NCBI GenBank assembly: GCA_032718475.1
Contig: JAUCBJ010001045.1
Span: 1 to 64,000, forward strand
Direction of reading: 5' to 3'
DNA from: Nemertoderma westbladi
Lineage: Eukaryota > Xenacoelomorpha > Nemertodermatida > Nemertodermatidae
Length of the DNA: 64,000 nucleotides
The notes under the pieces were generated by a model that was given only the letters and a program-made list of their open reading frames with translations, did not search any database and was not told the DNA's origin. Shown piece after piece: positions 21,969 to 32,539 of this stretch (position 1 is the stretch's first letter; each line of letters starts with the position of its first letter). The position numbers and the translations under genes were made by a program.

Positions 21969-22560
21969 CTCAGATTGTTCAGATAACTGTAGGCCGGACT
22001 GTTGTCGGATTGTTGTTGGGTTTGGAGAGATTACGGCGTGTGTAGAGTTTGTCCGATAGAGTGCCAGTTAGTAAGTTGGGGCAGCCATAGCTGTAAGGTC
22101 AATCCCCTCTTAAAGAATAAGTCGTACTACCGTGTTAGAACGCATACTAACTAACCATTTTGGAATCTGCACATACTGTAGTTTATTTAGGCTTGACAGT
22201 ATTCTGCCAGCGTTTTGGCCTGTGTTTGTTTGTGTGGTCTGTTCAGGTACAGTAATAGTTATTACTCAGATATTTTGTAGGCTGGATTGTTGTCTAGCTA
22301 TTATTAGGTCTGAAGAGATTGCTGCGTGTGTAGAGTTTGTCTGATAAAGTGCCAGTTAGTAAGTTGGGGCAGCCATAGCTGTAAGGTCAATCCCCTCTTA
22401 AAGAATAAGTCGTACTACCGTGTTAGAACGCATACTAACTAACCATTTTGGAATCTGCACATACTGTAGTTTATTTAGGCTTGGTGGTAGTCTGCCAGCG
22501 TTTGGTTTGTATTTTGTTTGAGTATTCTGTACGGGTAGCGTAATATTTATTATTCAGAGT
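21969..22560. repeat. 295-bp tandem duplication in the leader
   Basis: Two copies offset by 295 bp. The core, from GTGTGTAGAGTTTGTC through TTTATTTAGGCTTG, is almost identical between them (about 22037-22195 and 22332-22484), while the flanks are more diverged. Confidence 0.9.
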
Positions 22561-23502
22561 TTATGCGATTATTCGCAACATTCATGTCCCCAAGTTTATT
22601 CCTACAGTAATTGTGCTTGTTACACATACCGTTATAGTTAAATTAACCCCGGTACTACACGGGCTGCTTGGCGTAGGAAAAGACTGGTGACTTTGTGCTT
22701 CGGTCACTCCAGCAGATGCCGTGGTTCTTTTAACTGTTCAAGTATATTTAACTACTGATTATTGTTGTACCAGTACTTGTACCTAATTTAGGGTTTAGTG
22801 TACAGTGCTTTCCGAAAGTAATTAGTGTGTAGGCAGTATATTTGTGTTGTAAAGTGGTTAATAGGCACGTTGGATCTGGTAGTCCGCGGTAATTAACTTC
22901 CAGGTAGGAACACTCCGTGATACATAACGTAGTACCTATAGCGATACGGCTATAGGTCGTCAGGCGGTGGTATTTTCCTATCTGGACAGTGCAATATATT
23001 TACTACTACTTATTATTTTCAAATACCGTAGTACCCTGTCCGTTGTAATAACCAGAAGTTCTAACCCTTTGTTAGGCTGGTTTGTAGACTTCCTGTGAAA
23101 TTACCCTAAAAATTTCGTACGTAATATTTTGTTGTGTTTAATTAGAGATTTAATCTCACCAGTATCGTAAGTAATTTGTAGTATTAAGTAACTTAGGTAA
23201 ATTAGAATTATCTGTTTTAGTGTCCAATAAATAGCACTTCACTGAGAGCGCACAGCTTCTGTGTAGTGACCCCCAGAAATAATAACATTTATTTCAAATA
23301 TTGACAAAACCCCTTTTAAACGGGTATATATATCTATTATAAATCAAATCAAACGATTTATAAATAGTAGGCCTGCCATACAACAACTAGGTCTCAATAT
23401 CAGTTGGACTACTGCTTAAATAATGGTAATAAAGTAAGTTAAAGTAACCAAGTAACCCTAAAATATTCAGAAATTCAATTATTCTAAAATAATTGACATA
23501 CC

Positions 23503-23740
23503 GGTATTTACCATAGGCTTATTATATTTATTTCTATAAATTTGTGCTGAAATCATACCGGTATTCTGTAATTAATTCTAGTTCATAATTATACTTATAT
23601 ATACTATAAGTGTAAGCTGTATACCGGTATTCACGATAGGCCTATTATATATTTATATATATTTGTGCTAAAATTATATACCGGTACTCTGTGACAAACC
23701 TAGTTTACAATACTTATATATACTATAAGTGTATACCGGT
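23503..23740. repeat. ~115-bp tandem duplication in the leader
   Basis: Two units, each with CGGTATT...ATAGG, TTTGTGCT and ATACTTATATATACTATAAG (self-complementary core). They lie just upstream of the gag start. Confidence 0.75.
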
Positions 23741-23850
23741 ATTCTAATATACTGCAATAAATTAACGGTACTAGGCCAACGGTAATACTGAATTACTAGA
23801 CTTGCTTTAACTGTAACTATAGCAGTAGACATCCAACTGTATAGCTAAAC

Positions 23851-26800
23851 ATGTCTGACACCCAGCAAAACCTGTCAGACAGTCTAATCGATACAACCAT
23901 CTGTGACACAGATAGGAGTGTGGAGCGATTAAGAAAGGAGTTCAGCTCACCTCCTACTGAAAGAAAGGTCATCCCTCCAGTAGTAGTGTCAGACCCTAAG
24001 CTAATCCAACACCGTAGGTCTATCATTGGCACTCGGGCCCAGGTCAAACGGAACCAGGAAGCAGCTGTCCAACAGCAGCAACATCCTAGTCAAGAAACTT
24101 GTTCCCAGCGATCGGATAGCTCCAGTAGTTCGGATACTGTAGAGCTGACCCCCGAACGCGGATTGCAGATGGCGGCTACAGCCTACTCGGATCCCCTTCT
24201 CACCCTTCCTGCCGCAGTACTAACTACTATATTGATTGCGGTGGAGGAACATCAAGCTGATTGGGCGAGAAGTAAGAGAGCGACCCAAGATGATTATGCG
24301 GGATACGCCAGAGAAGAATTGGTGTCTATTGTCGAGTCACAATGGAACTTTCCCGGACCCGGACTCCCGTTAGATTTGTCCGAAGCTACTTGGGAAGATA
24401 TACACAGGATGGGAGTGACTAAAGATACGATGGATCCAGCTGTTTGGAAGAGGTCGGCAGCAGGATATGTGCAGGGATTCTTCGGCTCCTTAGAGCGATT
24501 GGAAGAACAATTGTTTCGACAACCCCAAGGACCTCAAGAGCAGGAAGAGCTGCTTTATCAAGTACGCGAAAGAACCCTACGTATTAGACTAATCCTATCA
24601 GCCTTTGAGGAAACTTCCAAAAGAAGACAGGACACGTCGCTGCAGGTTGCTGTCAAGACTTGGTTCCAGCGGGTAGGTCTCAAAGTGCAAGAAACGGCCC
24701 AGTGGAAATCCCAGCTGGCTGAGAGACCAACGTATGAAGAACCAACCGATGCCACCCTTTCTCAAATGGAAAGCGAAGAAACACCAGCAGAGAAGCCGCC
24801 CTCGAGAGACGCCATAGACATCTATCTGTCAGACTATCAACGCTTCTTGGGTGATGAAGAGTTGAGGAGACGGCTGTCTGGACTTTCTCCAAATAGTGAA
24901 GGAACCAAGCTTGTGTTGGACGCAATCGATGCGGAAATGTTAGCTGCAAACCAAGCTGAATTTGATGAAAAACTCCGCCTCACTAGAGTCCAAGAAGAAC
25001 AAGTAAAGAAAAAACAGATAGAGGACCGAAAAGCAGCAGCAGTAACAGCGGCAGAAGCAGAAGCAGCAAAGGCAGCGGCAGAAGCAGAAGCAGCAAAGGT
25101 AGCGGCAGCGGCAGAAGCAGAAGCAGCAAAGGTAGCGGCAGCGGCAGAAGCAGAAGCAGCAAAGGCAGCGGCAGAAGCAGAAGCAGCGAAGGCAGCGGCA
25201 GCAGCAGAAGCAGAAAGAAAGGCAGCGGTGGCAAAAGCAGAACTGAGAGCATCTGAGGAGACTACCCAACTAGAGTTGGAAAATCTGCAAGAGACGCAAG
25301 ACAACATAAATAAACAGTTAACCGCTAGTCACATGCAGATGATGAGAAGATCTACTCCCAAACGCCAGGGATATACATCATCGGAGGAAAGCGAAACCAC
25401 CGATCCTGAAGGCGGAGGAAATAGATCTCGTCTAAGCAGGCGTAGAAAAACATCTTACCGTCACAAATTGCCTGATTTGCCCCCAGCTGTTAGAAGACAA
25501 CTAGCTAGCACAGACTTAAGTAGTATAGAACCTACAGACCAAATTATTAAGGTCAAAAAACTCCCTACTATAGATGATGAGCCTGAAATAATTAGGCCTG
25601 TCGTTCCCAAAGTCACTCCTGTGTTAGAGACCCCTGTACTTCCAGAGCTTAACTCTAAATTCCCTTTACACAGTACTACACTGCCTGTGCCCGGTAGAAC
25701 AGTCCATAAGAATATCCCTGTCCTGGAAGCAGAGAGAGAAATCAAAGATTTGTCTCCCGTCGTCCAGCGTCGGCCCGCTACAATGTTGGCGACTCCCGCT
25801 TCGGCGGTCGAGTGGGTAGAGGAGGGACGGCGGGGGATGAACCTCCTGCTCGGACAGATGCAGGAGACTGTCCACCAACTTAAGGGAACAGTAAGGGAAG
25901 GTAGGGCAGAATTGCAAGAAGTGCAGCAAAGTATCGCGCTAGAACGCGACAAATTAGTCAATATACAAAATGGTATACCAATACCCCCTGTAAAATTGTG
26001 TCAACCTGTTAGGTCTGAAGTATTACATGCGCAAGGTGTGGAGCCTACACGCATCTATACTGCTAGTGAAGTAGAAACTCCTATAGCAAACCCTATTAAG
26101 GGTGATTATAGACCTGTTGTTAATGATATTCCCTATAGACCTGATAATGATCCGAGAAATTTATATACCGATAATTCGATATTAAATAACACGATGGCCC
26201 AAGAAAGCTTTACGCGTCAGATGGCTAGAACAGAAGCCCGCCAAGTGGTCAAAGTGGGAGAGATCGTCAAATTCAATGGAGATGAGATGAAATGGTTACC
26301 CTTCAATGAATACTACAAAGACAGCATACAGAACTCTGTACTATCTAACGGAGAGAAACTTAGGTTCCTCATCAAGTGCTTGGAAGGACCTCCCAAGTTA
26401 ATGGCGTTAAAGTTTATTGGACATCCAGAAGGATTAAGACAAGTTTGGGATACATTAAACATCAGGTATGGTAACAAGGATAACATAGCTAAGTATTTGT
26501 ATGCAAAATTAGTAGCCCCCCGAAACTTCCTTAGTAGCGGGATTATAGAGTTTTCCGATGAGATTCAGGAGATCTGTAGACAATTGGACTGGTTAGGTAA
26601 GTCTCATGAATATCAGAGTTCCATGGTTATTGGAGCAGTAGTCTCTACTTTACCAAAGGGTGGAGTATGTACACGCTGGGACAAGAAAGTGTTGTATATG
26701 AATGAGCAGCAACGACGAAGCCCTACCATGGCTGATCTCATGTCCTTCTTAGATAGTGAAGTAAAATTACAACTCATAAAGCAGTCCAGAGAGAAAACAT

Positions 26801-28536
26801 CGGAAAATAAGGTAAGTGAGAAACCCGTTTCTAGGAGAAGGATAATACCAGTGTGTTATACTGACGACGGCGAAAGCCAAGCTTCTCAAGAAGAGGACAG
26901 CGGGAAAGACACAGCAAAATCTTACTATGACAACAAGACCTATAAAGACGTAAGTAAATACAAGTCTCGAACCAGTGACAGGAGAGAACAGGTAACAACA
27001 ACTCCTCCTACGTCTCCTAAGAGAATTCACGGAAGAAAGCCCGAAGAAAGAACGAGAGTGCATAACGTTACCCAAGGTAAAGTGAGTAACATCAAACCAA
27101 AATGTGCGCTGTGCGACGGGCCCCACCGTTTGAGTGCGTGTGCTGAATTTCTAAAGAAATCCCTTGTAGACAGACGTGCAGTCCTGTGGAATAAGCGGTT
27201 ATGCTATAATTGCCTCAGATCAGGACACCAACGGCGAACCTGTTACTCCGACGTAAAGTGTGCAAAGTGTGGCACGAAACATCACATCTTGTTACACAGT
27301 GAGTTCGAACGAAATAACCCGAGTCAGGTAAGTGAGCCCGAACTACATGTCCAATTCAGTGATGTAAATGACACTGATCAAGAATCTGAGATGGAAGGAT
27401 TCTATACTGACGAATTCTCCGACGCCAACGAATCCTGTTACCTAATCAATACCGCGGTGTATCGAGCACTTACTTATGAAAAGGACACCGACAATGAGTT
27501 CCCCCCAAGTACTTTTGCCAGACAACCATCTTGGAAAGCTCCAACTTCCAACGTAGGAATCAGAGAATTTCCTGTAGTGCAGGTAAGAGTTCATGGTCCT
27601 AACAAAAGTTACATAGTGAACGCCCTCCTTGACTCCGGCAGCACAGGAACATTCATCGATCAAGAACTAGCAGAAGATATCTTTGCTGGACAACCCAAAT
27701 TCCGGACTAAATTGAATATGTCAGGAATTATGCAGGTTTGGAAATCTACCCTAACGGCAGACTACTATGTAGGTGTGTTGTCCACCCCCCAGGATAAATT
27801 AGGAGCACAAGGTATAAGGTCGGTAAAAATGGTGGCTATAAAGAACTTCACTACTACCCAGGTAGAACCTTATAACTGGGACGAGGACGAGAGCATCCAA
27901 CATCTTAAGATACCTCGATTCCACACAGATTATCCTGGAGTGCAAATACTCATCGGCCAAAACGCGCATGAGGCGCTAGAGACATTGGAGAAACGGCCTG
28001 CTCAACCGCAGCCACTACAAACCTATGCGGTAAGAACTAGAGTAGGTTGGTACTTCACTGGCCCTTCCCGTAGAACTCTCAAAGAGAGATTACCTCAACA
28101 ACAGGTATACCAAGTAAAGGAATGGGAAGTGGAGAGCAGTGATGTGGACGATCCAACTGAGGGAACACCATACTCCTCAGATAATGACGATATTAACTCC
28201 AATGTAGATCAATGGAGACATTGCCTTGGGACGATTAATCCAGCCGACATCGCTTCCAGAGGAGCAACTCCTCAAGAACTGATAGATACTCCAGGCTGGT
28301 TAGGTGGATCCGACTTCTTAAGTAAAGAAGAAGAAGAATGGCCTCCTCATCTTACCACGGCGGAGATTAGACAGGCCAAGGGAGCGGAGAAAGTAACACA
28401 ACAACTCAATCGCCCAGCTGGTCGTTTATGTTTACTGGAAAGAGACCGAAAACTGTCCGGAAACTATGGAAGGCAAGATACTCTTCCTACGACCACTTCC
28501 CTAATCCGACAAATATCTAGGGACTCCATAACGTAA
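23851..28536 (+). CDS. BEL/Pao Gag-protease polyprotein with internal pol deletions
   Basis: 1561 residues from ATG at 23851. An Ala/Glu/Lys-rich coiled-coil repeat lies at about 396-470. A DUF1759-type Gag core follows (FNGDEMKWLPFNEYY near 808, then ALKFIGHPEGLRQVWDTL). The BEL-type cysteine cluster (CALCDGPH..., CYNCLRSGHQRRTC, CAKCGTKHHILLH) spans 1085-1149. A DUF1758 aspartic protease has active-site LLDSGSTGTFID at 1259-1270. The frame then jumps to NPADIASRG...W (1463 on), which normally follows RNase H, and to RPAGRLCLLE (1521), which resembles the end of BEL integrase polyproteins. Reverse transcriptase, RNase H and the integrase core are missing, yet the frame is intact, so the product may still be made as a capsid-protease protein. 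Confidence 0.88.
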   Translation: MSDTQQNLSDSLIDTTICDTDRSVERLRKEFSSPPTERKVIPPVVVSDPKLIQHRRSIIGTRAQVKRNQEAAVQQQQHPSQETCSQRSDSSSSSDTVELTPERGLQMAATAYSDPLLTLPAAVLTTILIAVEEHQADWARSKRATQDDYAGYAREELVSIVESQWNFPGPGLPLDLSEATWEDIHRMGVTKDTMDPAVWKRSAAGYVQGFFGSLERLEEQLFRQPQGPQEQEELLYQVRERTLRIRLILSAFEETSKRRQDTSLQVAVKTWFQRVGLKVQETAQWKSQLAERPTYEEPTDATLSQMESEETPAEKPPSRDAIDIYLSDYQRFLGDEELRRRLSGLSPNSEGTKLVLDAIDAEMLAANQAEFDEKLRLTRVQEEQVKKKQIEDRKAAAVTAAEAEAAKAAAEAEAAKVAAAAEAEAAKVAAAAEAEAAKAAAEAEAAKAAAAAEAERKAAVAKAELRASEETTQLELENLQETQDNINKQLTASHMQMMRRSTPKRQGYTSSEESETTDPEGGGNRSRLSRRRKTSYRHKLPDLPPAVRRQLASTDLSSIEPTDQIIKVKKLPTIDDEPEIIRPVVPKVTPVLETPVLPELNSKFPLHSTTLPVPGRTVHKNIPVLEAEREIKDLSPVVQRRPATMLATPASAVEWVEEGRRGMNLLLGQMQETVHQLKGTVREGRAELQEVQQSIALERDKLVNIQNGIPIPPVKLCQPVRSEVLHAQGVEPTRIYTASEVETPIANPIKGDYRPVVNDIPYRPDNDPRNLYTDNSILNNTMAQESFTRQMARTEARQVVKVGEIVKFNGDEMKWLPFNEYYKDSIQNSVLSNGEKLRFLIKCLEGPPKLMALKFIGHPEGLRQVWDTLNIRYGNKDNIAKYLYAKLVAPRNFLSSGIIEFSDEIQEICRQLDWLGKSHEYQSSMVIGAVVSTLPKGGVCTRWDKKVLYMNEQQRRSPTMADLMSFLDSEVKLQLIKQSREKTSENKVSEKPVSRRRIIPVCYTDDGESQASQEEDSGKDTAKSYYDNKTYKDVSKYKSRTSDRREQVTTTPPTSPKRIHGRKPEERTRVHNVTQGKVSNIKPKCALCDGPHRLSACAEFLKKSLVDRRAVLWNKRLCYNCLRSGHQRRTCYSDVKCAKCGTKHHILLHSEFERNNPSQVSEPELHVQFSDVNDTDQESEMEGFYTDEFSDANESCYLINTAVYRALTYEKDTDNEFPPSTFARQPSWKAPTSNVGIREFPVVQVRVHGPNKSYIVNALLDSGSTGTFIDQELAEDIFAGQPKFRTKLNMSGIMQVWKSTLTADYYVGVLSTPQDKLGAQGIRSVKMVAIKNFTTTQVEPYNWDEDESIQHLKIPRFHTDYPGVQILIGQNAHEALETLEKRPAQPQPLQTYAVRTRVGWYFTGPSRRTLKERLPQQQVYQVKEWEVESSDVDDPTEGTPYSSDNDDINSNVDQWRHCLGTINPADIASRGATPQELIDTPGWLGGSDFLSKEEEEWPPHLTTAEIRQAKGAEKVTQQLNRPAGRLCLLERDRKLSGNYGRQDTLPTTTSLIRQISRDSIT

Positions 28537-29086
28537 TAACATATGGAGTGGGCGTGTGACTATATCATTTTATATTTGTTTATTTTATATTTATGTATGT
28601 ATTATTATGTAATTTTATTATAATCGTTTCCTTTAATTTTATTTAGTAGAATGTTATTTTAGTGATTATTTAGTAGATTAGTGCAATATATTAGTGTTTA
28701 TTACGTACGTAATTACTTATAATATATTTAGTGCGACGGCGAGAAATAATTATTTTTTCTCTTTCCTTACTGTCCGTATCATATTATAAATACGTGACTA
28801 CAGTAAGATGAAATGTCCGTACTTATTAAAGTACAATAAAGCCACTACTATATTCAAGTATTATTGGTAGGCAGAGTATTAGGAATGCAAAGTTCAGATC
28901 CTCGTGTCTCGGCTAAACCAAGCTCTGGGTAGACCTTGGAAATGACTTGCCTCTTCACACTGACATTGCTTCGTGCGATATTGCTCTTCTACCTTATATT
29001 AAATAATACATATAGTAGCGTGATGTCCCTATAACAGTAGCGTAAAACGCAAATAAATCTGTTAAACTTTTTGACCATCTGTAATT
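28537..29086. other. AT-rich segment after gag-pro, no gene seen
   Basis: Starts with AACATATGGAGTGGGCGTGTGAC. It resembles the end of a BEL polyprotein region but does not match the flanking LTRs. No open frame of note. Confidence 0.4.
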
Positions 29087-29200
29087 CTAGTCGATTAAGA
29101 TATCGCGGCACCCACCGATATACTTGAAAGACAAATTCTAGAATCAGTGGTTAACATCCCCAGACAAGTTCTGGAATAAATCGGTGCCTATCTTAAATAT
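29087..29200. repeat. diverged direct repeat, left copy
   Basis: CTAGTCGATTAAGATATCGC, CACCGATA, AAAGACAA, CCCCAGAC and CTCTGGAAT-type words recur in the same order at 30099-30215, roughly 70 percent alike by eye. The pair brackets the MITE at 29213-30060. Confidence 0.65.
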
Positions 29201-29212
29201 TAATTTAATATT

Positions 29213-30060
29213 TGTGGCTGGCCACGAGAAAAGGGACCTTATGTCACCGGAGGTCGATTTTGAGTTATTAGGCCTATGAGATGCAGAATTTTCCAGAGAT
29301 TTTAACAAAAAAAACGGTGTCTCAATATCTATTTCCAAAAAAAAGTTATAGCGATTTATGTGAAGGTGAATCGGGTAGTTTTAATTTTATTAATAGCGGT
29401 TATAATAAGCGATTATTAAAAAAAAATGGAAAATATTAATAATATCATAGCAATTCTTACTATATAGTTAGGCAGTTCAATGTTATTCGGCTTTTTATAC
29501 AACTTTTAACACTTTGAAACTATTAATATTGTTCATGAACTATTTTAAAAAAAAATTTGCAAAATTTTCAAAATAACATGTAACCAAAAAATTTTTTTTT
29601 TTTAATTTTAAATTTTTTCAAAAAGATAAATTTTTTTAACAAAATTTAAAATTATTTGTATTTTGAATAAAAAAAAAATTCTTTATTGGGATTACAAAAT
29701 TTAAGAACTAACGAATTTAAATTAAGAAAATGACAGCCATATTACATTTAAAAAATAACTGTAGGCCTACAGTACCTATTACAGTATTACAATTTCAATT
29801 TATTACAGTCCTAAATTCAGACATGAAAACCCTAAGACAGTGTTATATACAACACTGCAACATCTTATATTGCTTCCTGTAATTAGTTATTTCCTAGGTA
29901 TATTGAATATCAGAACCAATTTGAATTTCCCTCATCGTTTTATACATTTCTAAATTGATAATCCAATTAAATTTGTTCAAAAATAGAGGGAAACTTTAAA
30001 CGCGATTATCTCAGAATCAGGTTTTGCGACATAAGGTCCCTTTTCTCGTGGCCAGCCACA
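29213..30060. mobile_element. MITE-like element with 33-bp perfect inverted ends
   Basis: TGTGGCTGGCCACGAGAAAA through CTTATGTC (29213-29245) is repeated exactly in reverse complement at 30028-30060, with weaker complementarity extending inward. The 848-bp body is AT-rich with no open frame. It is nested in the LTR retrotransposon. No clear target duplication could be fixed. Confidence 0.8.
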
Positions 30061-30098
30061 TTTATTAAAATCTGTAAAATTCAGATCCTTTAAAATTT

Positions 30099-30215
30099 CT
30101 AGTCAATTAAGATATCGCAGCACTTACCGATACTCTTAAAAGACAATTTTCATAGAATTAAGGATCCTATGTCCCCAGACCTGCTCTGGAATCAAATTGT
30201 GTCAATTTTAACATC
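30099..30215. repeat. diverged direct repeat, right copy
   Basis: Partner of 29087-29200. Confidence 0.65.
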
Positions 30216-31013
30216 AAATAATAAAATTCACGGGAATAAATTTAAATTCATACTTTAAATGAATTTCATAAATTGTCGTTTTGTGCAATTTATAACATTC
30301 CCAAAATTCCATTAATTAATAGATCATGGGAGCGGAGATTCATCCTATTGAGTGTATTAGAGTGCGAGAATCTCCGACATATAGTCAATAGCCAATAAAA
30401 TTAATAAAATCATGTATAAAGAGGCTATTGACAATTAAAGAATTACTATTAAATAGCATTCCAGATCTGTATGCATGAGAATTACCCTAATTCTACCGCT
30501 AGTTTTCCATAATGTCACCATAGCAACACCCACGCTAGAATTAGAAGCAAGTTAAAAGAACAATAGAAGGCTTGTCCCATTGCATAGCATAGAGAATACA
30601 TAGCACACTGTTAGTATCCAAAGATACACAGTAATAACGTGACATTCTGGAAGGCACTGACTAACGGACAAATGGCCTGTATGTGTACAATTGGTGACAG
30701 TTGTGTGGAATTTGTGCGTTTATAGGTGAATGTTACTGCTAAAGTATGTTTACAGTAGCTAGTCGCAATTGTGAAAGTAGCCCAACTCTCCTATAGAAAG
30801 AACCTAAAGTGGATTCAAGCCTTTGGGACGGACAGTGGAGTGACTTGTGCCGGTTATCGTTGTCGTGCTGTTGCTACATGTTGGTGTAAACACCGCAACG
30901 ACGGTACATCGGCGCTGAGAATCCCACTGTCCGGGGGCAAAGCGAGGTAGGCAGCGACGTCCGCTCGCCTAAACATAAACTCATTTCGATATTAATAAAC
31001 TCAGATAGCAGAT

Positions 31014-32461
31014 ATGACGGAGTTGATAGAAGATGATCTTGGTATCAGGCAGCGATATACTCTACCTTTACAAGCATTTGTGGATAGCTTGATACGCGGT
31101 GAAACCGATCGAACCATTACGGAGGACGATGGTCGTTATATCGAACCGCCGATGTCCCAAGAGCAACTTACGCGTGAATTGGACTATCGAAAATTCACCG
31201 CTCGCTATACGCATCGTAATAGTACGTATATGGACTTCCTAACTACCGGCCATCCTATCGATTTACATGATACGGACGATGTAGACACCGAAAGGGAAAT
31301 GGTTCTATTTAAATATCATACCCAGCGGAGTCGTAACGATAAACCGAGAATAGATCACGAAAATTATATTCGTAACAGACTGGGAAGACGAACCAATATG
31401 CCTAGAATCTGAGGAGATTCAGCCTATCGCGCCCGGAACAGCGACAACGATTATATCCTAGAATGGTATCAAGGTCCACAGTGTCTCACTGCGTACAATT
31501 ATCGCCATGCCAACTATGTTTCTCGGCAACGTTGTCGGTTATGCGCATCGAGAGACCATGTTACGCCCATGGACACAAACGTCCGCTGTTCCTATTTCCA
31601 CGAACAACCGGTGATGGAAATTTATTATGCGTATTGCAGACTCAATAACTTGCACATTTTTGCGGTTTGCCCTCAATTTATGACTCAATGTCACCATTGT
31701 CAACTAAAGGGACACGCCAGTTTCGATTGCCCTTTTAATCACGATTTGGAAAGCGTAGATGAAATGATCACACTACGTTACATCAGAGCTTGGGAAGCGA
31801 ACGCTGATTTACATTGTGATTCGCGCCATCGCTATTATCCTGGACGCGCTTATGAAGGAGTTTATGCGTTCCATCCTTATCTATTCGCTTCTGTCGAACA
31901 GAAATCACGCATATCGAGTTACGAACTACTGAAGCGCGTCGGAGAATGTATTTCGACCAAGTTCGTACGCAAATTTCTCAGGAGTGTTAATCCTAGCGAC
32001 CTTCATTCCTATAACTTAATCAATTATATCCGTCAGGATCCGGACTATGGAGACTTATTTGTTAACTCACACCCCGAGTTACAGGAAGTATATCGATGGC
32101 CTTACGAATACCGAGCCCGCGAACGCGAGTTGGAAAGAACCATTAAACCCGGAGGTTTCTAACTGCCTATGGTCCACCCACGGCTCTCGTTCAGACCACT
32201 CGTAAAGGACCCGTAAGAGCGGCTGTCTTAAAACGCGCTCTCAAAGCCGTTAGACCCCTCTCCCCCGACGTTGATGTCAATCAACCCGGCACTTCGACTG
32301 GCGGATACACCGACCATAATCCTACACCCTCTGATGCAATTATATTGCACCCTTCACCCAGGAGTTATAGCCCTCCTTGTAAGGTGGCTCGCCCCAAAGA
32401 GAAAAGGACTCTGGCCAGCTTTAAAAAACTGCGTAAACGCCGTCCGCGCAAGAAAGGCTAA
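31014..32461 (+). CDS. unrecognised zinc-knuckle ORF in env position, with one in-frame TGA and a frame change
   Basis: ATG at 31014 (in-frame stop at 30996) opens 132 codons to TGA at 31410-31412. The same frame then stays open a further 249 codons to TAA at 32160-32162. Across the TGA there is no change in composition. A CRLC pair lies at 31533 on and a CHHCQLKGHASFDC knuckle (C-x2-C-x4-H-x4-C) at 31689-31730. The -1 frame is open from 32147 to 32461 and ends in a strongly basic KKLRKRRPRKKG tail. The region is GC-balanced and CpG-rich against AT-rich surroundings. It ends 70 bases before the polypurine tract. I do not recognise the family. The interruptions may be decay, readthrough plus frameshifting, or sequencing error. 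Confidence 0.6.
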
Positions 32462-32531
32462 CTGTTTAGAGTATTTACATATATTAGAAACTGTGATTTT
32501 TGTATATTTATAAACTTGAATCCCATTTTCT

Positions 32532-32539
32532 GGGAGCGG
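32532..32539 (+). promoter_or_regulatory. polypurine tract
   Basis: GGGAGCGG sits directly against the TGTAAAAGC start of the 3' LTR, where plus-strand priming is expected; one C interrupts it. Confidence 0.6.

Noticed and set aside
24837..25307. Long antisense Ala/Ser/Cys-rich frames within gag
   Set aside because: They are complements of the GCAGAAGCAGAAGCAGCAAA-type coding repeat in Gag.
28540..28880. Separate 3' LTR directly after the gag-pro frame
   Set aside because: No matching sequence lies upstream of gag; the only direct-repeat pair is 20442-21615 / 32540-33706.
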